Assembly (NCBI GenBank): GCA_944392455.1 | Contig: CALXWP010000016.1 | Location: 1 to 34,516 of the forward strand | Length of the DNA stretch: 34,516 bases | DNA from: an uncultured Clostridia bacterium | GTDB lineage: Bacteria; Bacillota; Clostridia; TANB77; CAG-508 | Direction: 5' to 3' | Part shown: positions 1 to 9,083 of the stretch, one piece after another | How positions within the stretch are numbered: the first letter of the stretch is position 1 | How the letters are laid out: every line of letters starts with the position of its first letter | The notes under the pieces: generated by a model | Databases searched by the model: none | Seen by the model: only the letters and a program-made list of their open reading frames with translations | Told to the model about the DNA's origin: nothing | Program-made: the position numbers and the translations under genes

Positions 1-272
1 GACTAAGCATACCAAACAAAGTATGTGAAACGCCAAATTCTATAATATCAAGATTATCTAATATGTGCTATAGAATACAATGCAAATAAAAAAGATTATA
101 GAATATAAAAAAGAAAAAAATGTAGCTATTTAATAGTGATGGAATATAAATTATAAACGGTTTGAAGATTATTGCTTTATTATTGTAATTTATTTTAATT
201 TTACAATTAGCTAAATATCAATTTCAAACCAACAAGAAATGATGGTAAAAATAGCTAAGTAAGGAGGTAGAG
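1..272. other. Gene-free left edge with nested inverted repeats
   Basis: I see no convincing gene here. Two nested inverted repeats are visible: GGTTTGAA at 159-166 with TTCAAACC at 223-230, and inside it ATTGTAA at 182-188 with TTACAAT at 201-207. Together they could fold as a long AU-rich hairpin upstream of the RusA-like gene, or form an operator. No good -35/-10 pair is evident. The strong ribosome binding site AAGGAGG at 261-267 belongs to the gene starting at 273. Confidence 0.4.
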
Positions 273-896
273 ATGTTTGAAAGAAGAATTGAAACATATG
301 ATAAATATAATTTTAGAAAAAGATTAAATGAGTTTTTAGATGTTGCAAAAACATATATGAAAGATGATTTAAATGAACACAATATTTATCAAGTTTTATA
401 CAAAACAGAACAATTTAGAAATGCAATATATAAATGTATAAAATTAAAAAGACCATTGATAGTAGATTCACCATTGCCAGGAAAAGAAGATGGAATAAGT
501 GAGTATGAAAGCAACTATTCAGATGAAATTTTAAAAATTAGAATAAACGAATTGTTGCCACCAGTAAGGACACCATATAATAATAAGAGATTAGAAAATA
601 CTTGCCAAGTGATTGGAGAAAAGTATAAAGGTTTATTTATAAACAGAGAAGTTATTATTAGAATACAAGTAAGTGTACCAAGAGATAATTGGGACATAGA
701 TAATAGAGATTTAAGATATATTTTAAATGGATTTGTTTATGGTGGACTTATTACAGATGATAATATTAGATATGTAAGTTATATGTTAGAAGGAATTAAT
801 GACAAAGAAAATTATATAAAAATATTTATTGGAGAAAAAAGAAATATTCAAAAAATTTGTAGTATAAATCCAAAAGAATATTTTGAAAAAGTGTGA
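273..896 (+). CDS. RusA-like Holliday junction resolvase family protein (putative)
   Basis: A 207-aa protein with no signal peptide or membrane segment. The C-terminal third carries a RusA-like pattern: Asp141-Ile-Asp143-Asn144, then a helix-like stretch and Asp162-Asp163. In E. coli RusA the catalytic residues are Asp70, Asp72 and Asp91, so the 19-residue spacing from the second to the third aspartate is the same here. The RusA lysine (Lys76) has no exact counterpart; Leu-Arg stands near that place. RusA proteins are phage-derived enzymes that resolve four-way DNA junctions. The extra ~90 N-terminal residues are not recognised. The start follows AAGGAGG at 261-267. A replication-relaxation-like gene lies downstream, so both are probably leftovers of a mobile element. 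The fold assignment rests on motif spacing alone and activity is unproven. Confidence 0.5.
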   Translation: MFERRIETYDKYNFRKRLNEFLDVAKTYMKDDLNEHNIYQVLYKTEQFRNAIYKCIKLKRPLIVDSPLPGKEDGISEYESNYSDEILKIRINELLPPVRTPYNNKRLENTCQVIGEKYKGLFINREVIIRIQVSVPRDNWDIDNRDLRYILNGFVYGGLITDDNIRYVSYMLEGINDKENYIKIFIGEKRNIQKICSINPKEYFEKV

Positions 897-961
897 TTAT
901 TTATTAATTTCAAAATATCCAACTAGTCACACTTTTGGGACTTTAAGAAAATCACACTTTT
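887..961. repeat. Inverted and direct repeats at the end of the RusA-like gene
   Basis: The last bases of the gene (AAAAGTGTGA, 887-896) are an exact inverse of TCACACTTTT at 927-936, and that second sequence recurs as a direct repeat at 952-961. Either copy could pair with 887-896 to form a hairpin ending in four T residues, which would act as a weak terminator. The doubled copy could equally be a protein binding site. Which applies cannot be told from the sequence. Confidence 0.4.
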
Positions 962-1071
962 AAATAAACATAGCAACACCTAAAAATAAGGCAAAAAGAA
1001 TACTTTTTATGCCTGAAAATTGTACATAGGTAGGGAGTACATATCAGAAAATACATATAAATGCATGTAAG

Positions 1072-1115
1072 GGCGACAGGGGGCACAAGATGTTAATCTT
1101 GTGTCTTCTGTCGCC
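1072..1115 (+). ncRNA. 20-bp hairpin with G-U pairs, candidate structured RNA or transfer-origin element
   Basis: The arms at 1072-1091 and 1096-1115 pair along all 20 positions around a GTTA loop at 1092-1095. Seventeen pairs are Watson-Crick and three (1083-1104, 1081-1106, 1080-1107) are G-U. It is much richer in GC than its surroundings. No T-run follows, so it is not a standard terminator. It lies 54 bases before a replication-relaxation-like gene, a setting where mobile elements often keep an origin of transfer or a replication-control RNA. The wobble pairs hint at selection on RNA rather than on DNA. Confidence 0.5.
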
Positions 1116-1169
1116 AAAATGTAAGCTGGAAGATAGGTAGAAATATAAAAAAGGCAGGAGGTGATTTAA

Positions 1170-2111
1170 GTGGTAAAAGAAAAGAGAGTATGTTTAAGGG
1201 ATAGAGATATTGAATTTATAGGTTTTTTAGGGGAATATGGAAGTATCACAAATGAAAATGTTAAGTTGTTTTATCAGTCAGAGTATTATTACAAAAATAG
1301 ATTAGCAAGCTTAGCAAAAGGTGAAATTATTGAACGATTATATGGAAAAGTTGTATTAGGTAGAAAAGGAAAAAGTTATTTGAATGAAAGAGGATTAGGT
1401 TATAGGAATATAAATAGGGATGAGACATATAAAAAAAGAATGGAAAGGATTAGTGATGTTTCTTGTAAGGTTCACTTATCTGGATGGTTCTTTGAGCCAA
1501 GTTGGAGGTGTAATATTAATACATTTACACAAAGAGGCAATAGATTTATAGGTGTCATGTCAAGAGAAAAAAGATTGTGGCAAGAAAGTGATGAAGATTA
1601 TTACAAAAGGTCTTACATAGTTTATTTCTTGCATCAAGAAATTACACCAAGAGAACTAAAGTATATAGATAAAGAATTAGATAGGAACAAAAACAATTTT
1701 AGAGGTGTAATCATATTTATAGAAGATGAATGGATCCTAAACCATCCAAAATTTATAAATATAAGTTATTGTGAAAATTATACAATTTTATATCAAAAAG
1801 AAATATGGGATATTTTTAAAAACATAAGTGATACAGATTATATGAAGAATAGAATAATTAATATATTTGGAGAAAATATTGATAGAGTAAAAGGATATAA
1901 ATATGAAATGTATTGCATAAAAGGTGAAGATTCATATACATATATTTTTCCAATGCCTTTTGCTGATTTTAGTATTATGGATTGGATTAATTATATGGTA
2001 GATAGTGGTATTCATAGTAATATTGACTATATAGTTGTTTGTAATGAGATTTGCATAGAGGAGGCTAGAAGATTTTTGAAGGATAAAGTTGAGGTGATTT
2101 GTTTGATATAG
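1170..2111 (+). CDS. Replication-relaxation-like winged-helix protein (putative)
   Basis: A 313-aa soluble protein. The first ~70 residues look like a winged helix: RDRDIEFIGFLGEYGSITNE, then a second helix around YYKNRLASLAKGEIIERLYG, then a beta wing. This resembles the DNA-binding start of the Replic_Relax/MobC-like family found on plasmids and integrative elements of Firmicutes, which has roles in plasmid replication or mobilisation. The rest (about 80-313) is not recognised, although replication-relaxation proteins are also divergent there. The start is GTG at 1170 behind AGGAGGTG (1156-1163). No relaxase or Rep gene lies in the window, so the gene seems cut off from its original element. 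The family call is tentative. Confidence 0.4.
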   Translation: MVKEKRVCLRDRDIEFIGFLGEYGSITNENVKLFYQSEYYYKNRLASLAKGEIIERLYGKVVLGRKGKSYLNERGLGYRNINRDETYKKRMERISDVSCKVHLSGWFFEPSWRCNINTFTQRGNRFIGVMSREKRLWQESDEDYYKRSYIVYFLHQEITPRELKYIDKELDRNKNNFRGVIIFIEDEWILNHPKFINISYCENYTILYQKEIWDIFKNISDTDYMKNRIINIFGENIDRVKGYKYEMYCIKGEDSYTYIFPMPFADFSIMDWINYMVDSGIHSNIDYIVVCNEICIEEARRFLKDKVEVICLI

Positions 2112-2145
2112 TAATGAAAGAAAAAAGGAAAATAATACAGAATCA

Positions 2146-2174
2146 TTGAGAAAAAAGTATTTTTATGGTATAAA
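2146..2174 (+). promoter_or_regulatory. Promoter of the hsd operon (extended -10)
   Basis: TTGAGA at 2146-2151 is followed after 17 bases by TATAAA at 2169-2174, with TG at 2166-2167 forming an extended -10. Transcription would start near 2181. The hsdM ribosome binding site AGGAGG follows at 2189-2194, giving a very short leader. Confidence 0.6.
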
Positions 2175-2202
2175 TATAGAGAGAGTTTAGGAGGAAGAAA
2201 AA

Positions 2203-3657
2203 ATGGATAGTGCAATAAAAAGTATAATAGATAGAATGTGGAATAATTTTTGGGAAGGTGGAGTAACAAATCCACTAACAGTAATAGAACAAATAACATA
2301 CCTTTTATTCATAAAAGGATTAGATGATATAGAAATAGCACACGAAAAAAATGATGTTATGTTAGGAATAACAAGTAAAAGGATATTTGATAAAGAACAT
2401 CAAAATTGTAGATGGAGTAAATTTAAAGATTATCCAGCAGAAAAAATGTTTAAGATAATGCAAGAAGAAGTATTTCCTTTTATTAAAAATTTAGGAAAAG
2501 ACAAAGAATCTGCTTATGCAAAATATATGGAAGATGCAATATTTATAATACCAACACCTATTATGCTACAAAAAGTTGTAACAGCAATGGACAAGCTAGA
2601 AATGAAAGATAAAGACACTAAAGGTGATGTATATGAATATTTGTTATCTAAATTAAGCCAAGCAGGTGTAAATGGACAATTTAGAACACCAAGACACATT
2701 ATAAAAATGATGGTAGAATTAATGAAACCAACACCAGAAGATGTAATAGTAGATCCAGCATGTGGTACAGCAGGATTTTTAGTTGCAGCAGGGGAATATT
2801 TAAGAGAAAATAAAGGAGATTTATTTTTACAAAAAAATTTATTGGAACATTTTAATAATACAATGTTTTATGGATTTGATATGGATAGAACAATGCTTAG
2901 AATTGGAGCAATGAACTTAATGCAGCATGGTATAGAAAATCCAAACATTACATATAAAGACTCACTATCAGAAGATAATGAGGATAATGGAAAATATACA
3001 TTAGTTTTAGCAAATCCACCTTTTAAAGGTTCAATAGATGCAGAAAGAACATCAAAAGATTTATTAGCAATTACTAAAACTAAAAAAACAGAATTATTAT
3101 TCTTAGCATTATTTTTAAGGATATTAAAAATTGGAGGAAGATGTGCTTCAATAGTACCAGATGGTGTATTATTTGGAAGTTCAAATGCTCATAAAGCAAT
3201 TAGAAAAGAAATAATAGAAAATCATAAATTAGAGGCAATTATATCAATGCCAAGTGGCGTATTTAAACCTTATGCTGGAGTGTCAACAGCAATAATGATA
3301 TTTACAAAAACAACACAAGGGGGAACAGATAAAGTTTGGTTTTATGATATGACAGCAGATGGATTTAGTTTAGATGACCAAAGACAACCTGTAAAAGAAA
3401 ATGATATTCCAGACATTATAAAAAGATTTAATAATAGAGAATCAGAAGAAGAACAAGTAAGAAGCAGAACAGAGAAATCATTCTTTGTAACAAAAGAAGA
3501 AATAGTAGAAAATGACTATGATTTATCTATTAATAAATATAAAGAAATAGTCGTAGAAAAGAAAGAATACGAAAAGCCAGAAGTTATTTTAAAAAGAGTG
3601 ATTGATATGGAAGATGAAATCCAACAAAAATTAAAAGAGTTGGAGGAAATGATGTGA
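2203..3657 (+). CDS. hsdM: Type I restriction-modification methyltransferase subunit HsdM
   Basis: The 484-aa N6-adenine methyltransferase subunit of a type I restriction-modification system. With HsdS it protects host DNA; with HsdR it completes the restriction enzyme. The N-terminal helical HsdM domain covers roughly residues 1-140. The SAM-binding motif I is D184-PACGTAGF-192, and the N6-adenine catalytic motif IV is N271-PPF-274. The length is normal for the family. The C-terminus (about 455-484) is a charged helix typical of HsdS contact. ATG at 2203 follows AGGAGG at 2189-2194. The stop codon overlaps the start of hsdS, indicating translational coupling. Confidence 0.95.
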   Translation: MDSAIKSIIDRMWNNFWEGGVTNPLTVIEQITYLLFIKGLDDIEIAHEKNDVMLGITSKRIFDKEHQNCRWSKFKDYPAEKMFKIMQEEVFPFIKNLGKDKESAYAKYMEDAIFIIPTPIMLQKVVTAMDKLEMKDKDTKGDVYEYLLSKLSQAGVNGQFRTPRHIIKMMVELMKPTPEDVIVDPACGTAGFLVAAGEYLRENKGDLFLQKNLLEHFNNTMFYGFDMDRTMLRIGAMNLMQHGIENPNITYKDSLSEDNEDNGKYTLVLANPPFKGSIDAERTSKDLLAITKTKKTELLFLALFLRILKIGGRCASIVPDGVLFGSSNAHKAIRKEIIENHKLEAIISMPSGVFKPYAGVSTAIMIFTKTTQGGTDKVWFYDMTADGFSLDDQRQPVKENDIPDIIKRFNNRESEEEQVRSRTEKSFFVTKEEIVENDYDLSINKYKEIVVEKKEYEKPEVILKRVIDMEDEIQQKLKELEEMM

Positions 3658-4799
3658 TGGAGAAGGTTAGATTAGGAGATATTGTAGATACGATTCAAGG
3701 AAGTCAATATCCAGTTGATGAACAAATATATATAAGAAAAGAAGGATATGAAAGATTTTTAAGAATATCGGATTATACAAAAATAAATGAACCAGAAAGA
3801 TTTGTTAAATATACAGGTAAAGAATTAATGTGTACTGAAGAAGATGTTGTTGTTGTTAGATATGGAAATATAGGAAGTATAGGAATAGGAAAAGCTGGTA
3901 TATTGGCTAATAATTTATTTGCTTTAAAGAAAAAAGGAAATAAAGATATTCTAAGTAAATACATATATTATTTTTTAAGATCAAAAAAAATAAATAACGT
4001 GCTGGTAAATAAAGCTAATTCTTCCACAATGCCTGCATTAACTCACAAAATGATAAAAGAACTGGAAATTTCGATTTATACAAAAGAACTAGAAATAAAA
4101 ATTGTCAAAGAATTAGATAAAGTTCAAGAAATAATAGATTTAAGAAAAAAACAAATAGAAGAATTAGAGGAACTTATTAGAGCTCAGTTTGTGGATATGT
4201 TTGGAGATATTTATGATAATAAAAATAATTTTATAATAAAAGAATTAGATTATTATACTTCAATGATAACTTATGGTTTAACAATAAGACCAAAATTTGT
4301 TGAAAAGGGAATTGATTTAATATCAGCAAGAGAAATAAACTCTGGAAATATAGATTATGATAAAGCACCTAAAATAAGTGAAGATGATTATAATAAGTTA
4401 TCTGATAAAGCAAAACCTAAAAAGAATGAAATATTATTTTCAAAGACAGGAACAATAGGTCTTTGTGCTATTATAGACAGTGAAATAAAATTTGCTATAA
4501 CTCAAAATGCCGCGAGAATTGTACCAAAAGAAAATATAAATCCTATTTGGTTATTATATTATTTAAGAACAGATGAAATTCAAAGTTATTGTAAGAGACA
4601 AGCTAAGGGGAATGCAGTAAAAGATTTTCAAATACAAGATATGAAAAAAATACCAATATTAGATTGTTCAATTAGTAAACAAAATGAATTTGTAGAAAAA
4701 GTTAAACAAATAGATAAACAGAAAATTATATTGAAAAAAAGTTTAAAAGAAACAGAAGAATTACAAGAAAGTTTAATGAATAAATATTTTGGAGAATAA
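3654..4799 (+). CDS. hsdS: Type I restriction-modification specificity subunit HsdS
   Basis: A 381-aa DNA-recognition subunit that chooses the bipartite target of the HsdM/HsdR complex. It has the usual two-fold layout: target-recognition domain 1 (about 4-145), a conserved helical spacer (about 150-190, containing QIEELEELIRAQFVDMFGD), target-recognition domain 2 (about 200-345) and a C-terminal helical spacer ending in NKYFGE. Both halves are intact. The start is either GTG at 3654, which is 7 bases after GGAGG (3642-3646), or ATG at 3657, which overlaps the hsdM stop as TGATG; the two differ by one residue. Target-recognition domains vary greatly between strains, so the recognised sequence cannot be read from the protein. 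Confidence 0.93.
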   Translation: MMEKVRLGDIVDTIQGSQYPVDEQIYIRKEGYERFLRISDYTKINEPERFVKYTGKELMCTEEDVVVVRYGNIGSIGIGKAGILANNLFALKKKGNKDILSKYIYYFLRSKKINNVLVNKANSSTMPALTHKMIKELEISIYTKELEIKIVKELDKVQEIIDLRKKQIEELEELIRAQFVDMFGDIYDNKNNFIIKELDYYTSMITYGLTIRPKFVEKGIDLISAREINSGNIDYDKAPKISEDDYNKLSDKAKPKKNEILFSKTGTIGLCAIIDSEIKFAITQNAARIVPKENINPIWLLYYLRTDEIQSYCKRQAKGNAVKDFQIQDMKKIPILDCSISKQNEFVEKVKQIDKQKIILKKSLKETEELQESLMNKYFGE

Positions 4800-4800
4800 A

Positions 4801-5358
4801 ATGAACGGAGAAATATTAAAAAATATAGTTGTTATAGTTGGAGCATGGATAACTGCAATAATTACATACAAATTAACGTCTAAAAATGATAAATCTAAAT
4901 TATTATCCACTCAATTTAAACAACAAGGGATAGAAAAACAGAAAGAATTGTTAGAATTATGGACTATATGTGCACAAAATGGATATGAGAATTTTATTTT
5001 ATCATTAGAATCAGTATACGATAAGAAACATAAGTTGATAGATAAAACAGAATTAATTAAATTATATATGAATGATGTAGTTTTGTATACATCCAAAGAA
5101 ACAATTAGACTATTTGCTATTTTTATGCAGAATATATATAAATTATCAAAAAATAAAAATATAAATAAAATGTTAATAATATACGTACCTTATAAGATAA
5201 TGTCTTGTATGAAGTATGATTTTACAGGAGAAAAAATAAAAACAATAGATTTAATTAAAATGAAGATAAATGATTTAGACATAAAAAAGAAAATACAATT
5301 AAAATTCTATGAAATATATTATAGCAAATTAATTTCTTATTTGAGGTTTTGGGAATAA
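4801..5358 (+). CDS. Membrane-anchored protein of unknown function inside the hsd operon
   Basis: 185 aa starting at ATG 4801, one base after the hsdS stop, with GGAG at 4791-4794 as ribosome binding site. An upstream in-frame TTG at 4789 is less likely. Residues about 7-23 form one hydrophobic helix (IVVIVGAWITAIITYKL). Lys/Asp-rich sequence follows, then a long alpha-helical region with an IEKQKELLELW stretch, which suggests an inner-membrane anchor with a cytosolic helical domain. I recognise no family. It ends 11 bases before hsdR, whose ribosome binding site overlaps its stop codon, so it must be made together with the restriction enzyme. It could be an accessory or inhibitory factor of the system, or an independent defence effector. 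No function is claimed. Confidence 0.8.
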   Translation: MNGEILKNIVVIVGAWITAIITYKLTSKNDKSKLLSTQFKQQGIEKQKELLELWTICAQNGYENFILSLESVYDKKHKLIDKTELIKLYMNDVVLYTSKETIRLFAIFMQNIYKLSKNKNINKMLIIYVPYKIMSCMKYDFTGEKIKTIDLIKMKINDLDIKKKIQLKFYEIYYSKLISYLRFWE

Positions 5359-5369
5359 AGGAGTAAAAT

Positions 5370-8300
5370 ATGTCAAATTTTGATTTTTTAAAACAAAGTA
5401 AAATATTTAATAATTTTTCAGAAGCATGTTGTGAGGCAGAAAATGGAATAGGATTAAACACAGTAACATGCAGTATATTAAGTAGAAGAGCATTAGAATT
5501 AGCAGTAAAATGGATATATGCAAATGATAACGATTTAAGAATTCCATACAATGATAATTTATCAGCATTAGTACATGATATAACATTTAAAAACATAATA
5601 GATGAAAAATTATTAAAGCAAATTGAATATGTTATAAAATTAGGAAATTTTGCAGTACATAATAATAAAAAGATATCAAGAGAAGAAGCAATACTTTCTT
5701 TAAGATATTTATATAATTTTACTTGTTGGATAGCATATTGTTATTCAGACAGTTTTGAAGAAAAAGAATTTGACGAAAATATTTTACCAAAACAAACTGT
5801 AAATGTATTAGCAGTAAAAGAAAGAGAAACTCTATATCAAGAATTAGAAGCAAAGAACAAAAAGTTAGAAGAAACAAGAAAAGAAAATGAAGAGTTAAGA
5901 AAGAAATTAACTAAAACAAGAGAAAACAAAAAGCAAAATTATGCATTTAAGGTTAAAGATATATCTGAATATGAAACAAGAAAGAAATATATTGATTTAG
6001 AATTAAAACTTGCTGGTTGGGATTTTGAAACAAACATACAAAAAGAATTAAAATTACAAGGTATGCCAAATAATCAAAATGTAGGATATGCAGATTATGT
6101 ATTATTTGGTAAAAACGGATTACCATTGGCAGTGGTCGAAGCAAAAAGAACAAGTGTAGATCCAAAAGTTGGACAAAATCAAGCAAAGTTATATGCAGAT
6201 TGTATTGAACAAGAATATCATCAAAGACCAGTTATATATTACACAAATGGATTTGAAATATATATGTGGGATGATGTAAATTATCCACCAAGAAAAGTAG
6301 CAGGATTTTACACACAAGATGAATTACAACTATTGATAAATAGAAGAGGTAGTAGACAAAGTTTAGAGCATATATTTGTAAATGACAAAATAACAAATAG
6401 AGAATATCAATTAGAGGCAATCAAAAGCGTGTGTGAAGCTTTTGATGAAGGACATAGAAAAGCATTATTAGTAATGGCTACAGGAACAGGAAAAACAAGA
6501 ACAGCTATATCAATAGTTGATGTGCTATCAGATAAAGAATGGGTTAAAAATGTATTATTTTTAGCAGATAGAACAGTTTTAGTAAAACAAGCTAAAAACA
6601 ATTTTACAAAGTTACTGCCTAATATGTCTTGTTGTAATTTATTAAGCACAGTAGATAATCCAGAAGATTCAAGAATTGTATTTTCAACATACCAAACTAT
6701 GATTAATGCAATAGATAATACAAAAAGTAAAACGAGAAATAAATTATTTACTCCAGGACATTTTGATTTAATTATAGTAGATGAAGCTCATAGAAGTATA
6801 TATAAAAAGTATCAAGCAATATTTGACTATTTTGATGGATTAGTAGTAGGATTAACAGCTACTCCAAGAAATGATGTTGATAGAAATACATATAGATTTT
6901 TTGAAATAGAAAATGATGTACCTACATTTGCTTATGAATATGAAAGAGCAGTGAAAGAAGGATATTTAGTAGACTATCATACTATAAAAACAACCACAGA
7001 TTTCATGGATAGAGGAATTAAATATAATGAATTAAGTGAAGAAGAAAAAGAAGAATATGAAAATACTTTTGCAGATGATGAAGATAATATTCCAGAAGAA
7101 ATAGATGCTGCAGCAATCAATAGTTGGTTATTTAATAGAGATACTATAAAAAAATTATTAGAACTTTTAATGGAAAAAGGGCTAAAAGTAGAAAGTGGAG
7201 ATAAATTAGGAAAAACTATTATATTTGCAAGAAATCATAAACATGCGGAAAGAATAGTAGAAATATTTAATGAGTTATATCCAGAGTATAAAGGTGAGTT
7301 CGCAAAATTAATAGATAATCAGGTTAAGTATAACGAAAACCTAATAGAACATTTTAGTATAAAAGATGACTTCCCCCAAATAGCTGTATCTGTTGATATG
7401 TTAGATACAGGTGTTGATGTGCCAGAAATATTAAATTTAGTATTTTTTAAACCAGTAAAATCTAAAATAAAATTCTGGCAAATGATAGGAAGAGGAACAA
7501 GACTTTGTAAAGATTTATTTGGAGTAGGGCAAGATAAAAAAGAATTTTACATATTTGATTATTGTAAAAATTTTGAATTCTTCTCTGAGAATCCAAAAGG
7601 AATAGAGGCAAATACACAAATAAGTTTGACAGAAAGAATATATGGATATAAGCTAGATTTAATTGTAGAATTACAAAATTTAAAATATCAAAATGATGAA
7701 ACATTTAAAAATTATAGAGAAGAACTGATACAAGAATTTATTGAAGAAATAAACAAACTAAATAAAGAAAGTTTTTTAGTAAAAGCAAAAGTACATTATA
7801 TTGAGCAATTTTCTAAAAAAGAAAATTGGGTATATATATCTACAATAGATTTAGCAGATATAAAAGAAAATTTAATTCCATTATTTATAGCATCAGATGA
7901 GAATGAATCTGCTAAAAGATTTGACAATTTATTGTATCAATTACAAGTAAAAAGAATTAGAACAGAAAAAACTGGTAGATGTGAAAATGCAATAAAAGAA
8001 ACTGTATCGGAGTTAGAAAAATTAGGAACAGTACCACAGGTAAAAGAAAAACAAGAGTTGATTTTAAAAGTGGCAGAAACAGATTACTTGAAAGAAGCTA
8101 ATTTCTGGAAAGTGGAAGAAATTAGAAAAGAATTAAGAGATTTAATACAATTTATAGATCCATATAATAGATCACCTGTATATATTGATATGGAAGATAC
8201 TTTAAATGATATTGATGAAGAATATGTATATGTAAGTACAGGAAATAACTTCACAAATTATAGAAAGAAACTAGAAAAATTCTTAACAGGTAATTTGGAA

Positions 8301-8717
8301 AATAGCATTATATGGAAAATAAGACATAATATAAGATTAACTGAATTAGAAAAAGAAAATTTAGAAAAAATATTATTCGAAGAATTAGGAAGTAATAAAG
8401 AATACGCAGAGACATTTGGAGACACAAATGTGATAAAAGCAGTAAGAAATATAGTCGGACTTGATAAAAGTGTTGCAAGTGATATTTTTTACAAATACAT
8501 AAATGAAAATAGATTGAATATGAAACAAATACAATTTGTGAAATTACTAGTTGATTATGTTGTTAAAAATGGAACTATAGAAATGGAAAAACTAACAGAA
8601 CAACCTTTTAATACTGTTGGACAAGTGTATGAGCTTTTTGGGAACAATGTAGATTTATTTAAAGAGATTCGAGAAGATATTGAGGAAATAAATGAGAATG
8701 CTGAGAAGTTGGCATAA
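5370..8717 (+). CDS. hsdR: Type I restriction endonuclease subunit HsdR
   Basis: The 1115-aa restriction and DNA-translocation subunit. Residues about 1-130 look like a DUF4145-type helical domain, then a coiled coil (about 150-195, ELEAKNKKLEETRKENEEL). The HSDR_N nuclease domain has Asp242 and Glu257-Ala-Lys259 of a PD-(D/E)XK site. The SF2 motor has Walker A MATGTGKT (369-376), DEAH (471-474), the GLTATPR motif and the C-terminal helicase lobe ending near QMIGRGTRLC. The remaining ~400 residues match the EcoEI-type R C-terminal region that binds the methylase core. All key residues are present, so the enzyme should be active. AAAGGAG at 5357-5363 precedes ATG 5370. Confidence 0.95.
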   Translation: MSNFDFLKQSKIFNNFSEACCEAENGIGLNTVTCSILSRRALELAVKWIYANDNDLRIPYNDNLSALVHDITFKNIIDEKLLKQIEYVIKLGNFAVHNNKKISREEAILSLRYLYNFTCWIAYCYSDSFEEKEFDENILPKQTVNVLAVKERETLYQELEAKNKKLEETRKENEELRKKLTKTRENKKQNYAFKVKDISEYETRKKYIDLELKLAGWDFETNIQKELKLQGMPNNQNVGYADYVLFGKNGLPLAVVEAKRTSVDPKVGQNQAKLYADCIEQEYHQRPVIYYTNGFEIYMWDDVNYPPRKVAGFYTQDELQLLINRRGSRQSLEHIFVNDKITNREYQLEAIKSVCEAFDEGHRKALLVMATGTGKTRTAISIVDVLSDKEWVKNVLFLADRTVLVKQAKNNFTKLLPNMSCCNLLSTVDNPEDSRIVFSTYQTMINAIDNTKSKTRNKLFTPGHFDLIIVDEAHRSIYKKYQAIFDYFDGLVVGLTATPRNDVDRNTYRFFEIENDVPTFAYEYERAVKEGYLVDYHTIKTTTDFMDRGIKYNELSEEEKEEYENTFADDEDNIPEEIDAAAINSWLFNRDTIKKLLELLMEKGLKVESGDKLGKTIIFARNHKHAERIVEIFNELYPEYKGEFAKLIDNQVKYNENLIEHFSIKDDFPQIAVSVDMLDTGVDVPEILNLVFFKPVKSKIKFWQMIGRGTRLCKDLFGVGQDKKEFYIFDYCKNFEFFSENPKGIEANTQISLTERIYGYKLDLIVELQNLKYQNDETFKNYREELIQEFIEEINKLNKESFLVKAKVHYIEQFSKKENWVYISTIDLADIKENLIPLFIASDENESAKRFDNLLYQLQVKRIRTEKTGRCENAIKETVSELEKLGTVPQVKEKQELILKVAETDYLKEANFWKVEEIRKELRDLIQFIDPYNRSPVYIDMEDTLNDIDEEYVYVSTGNNFTNYRKKLEKFLTGNLENSIIWKIRHNIRLTELEKENLEKILFEELGSNKEYAETFGDTNVIKAVRNIVGLDKSVASDIFYKYINENRLNMKQIQFVKLLVDYVVKNGTIEMEKLTEQPFNTVGQVYELFGNNVDLFKEIREDIEEINENAEKLA

Positions 8718-8816
8718 AATAAATAGAAAGAAGAGTGTAAATGATATATTACAAAAATGATAAATTAGGGTTGAATTTAGGAAAAAATAAATATGAAATA
8801 TAATGAAGGTGATATT

Positions 8817-9083
8817 ATGGCTACAATAAATGTTAATGTAGATGATAAAGTAAAAGAACAAGCAGAGGAAATTCTTGAATATTTAGGAACTGATTTTACT
8901 AATGTTATCAATATGTTATTAAAGCAAATAATCTTAACTGAAAGCATTCCATTTGAAATAAAAGTACCAAAATTAAATGCTGAAACTATAAAAGCCATTG
9001 AAGATGCAAAGAATGGAATAGGATTAAGCAAAGCATATACTGACTTAGATAAAATGATGGAAGATTTAGAGAAAGAGAATTGA
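8817..9083 (+). CDS. RelB/DinJ-family antitoxin, without a toxin partner
   Basis: An 88-aa protein starting at ATG 8817 with AAGGTG at 8806-8811 as ribosome binding site. An upstream ATG at 8793 lacks one. The N-terminus MATINVNVDDKVKEQAEEIL followed by LGTDFTNVINMLLKQIIL is the ribbon-helix-helix of RelB/DinJ antitoxins, which bind DNA and neutralise a RelE/YafQ-type ribosome-dependent RNase. The C-terminal half would wrap the toxin. The toxin gene normally follows directly, but the next 157 bases contain no such frame, so this copy is an orphan. It may still act as a regulator or as an anti-addiction gene. Confidence 0.85.
   Translation: MATINVNVDDKVKEQAEEILEYLGTDFTNVINMLLKQIILTESIPFEIKVPKLNAETIKAIEDAKNGIGLSKAYTDLDKMMEDLEKEN

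Noticed and set aside
3..89. Open frame of 28 codons running in from the left edge
   Set aside because: It is short, has no recognisable motif and such runs occur by chance; the window edge prevents any judgement.
1072..1115. The 20-bp hairpin as an intrinsic terminator
   Set aside because: The sequence after it is AAAATGTAAG, with no T-run on the plus strand.
8771..8804. TTGAAT and TATAAT boxes before the relB-like gene
   Set aside because: The spacing is 22 bases and the -10 box would sit against the ribosome binding site.
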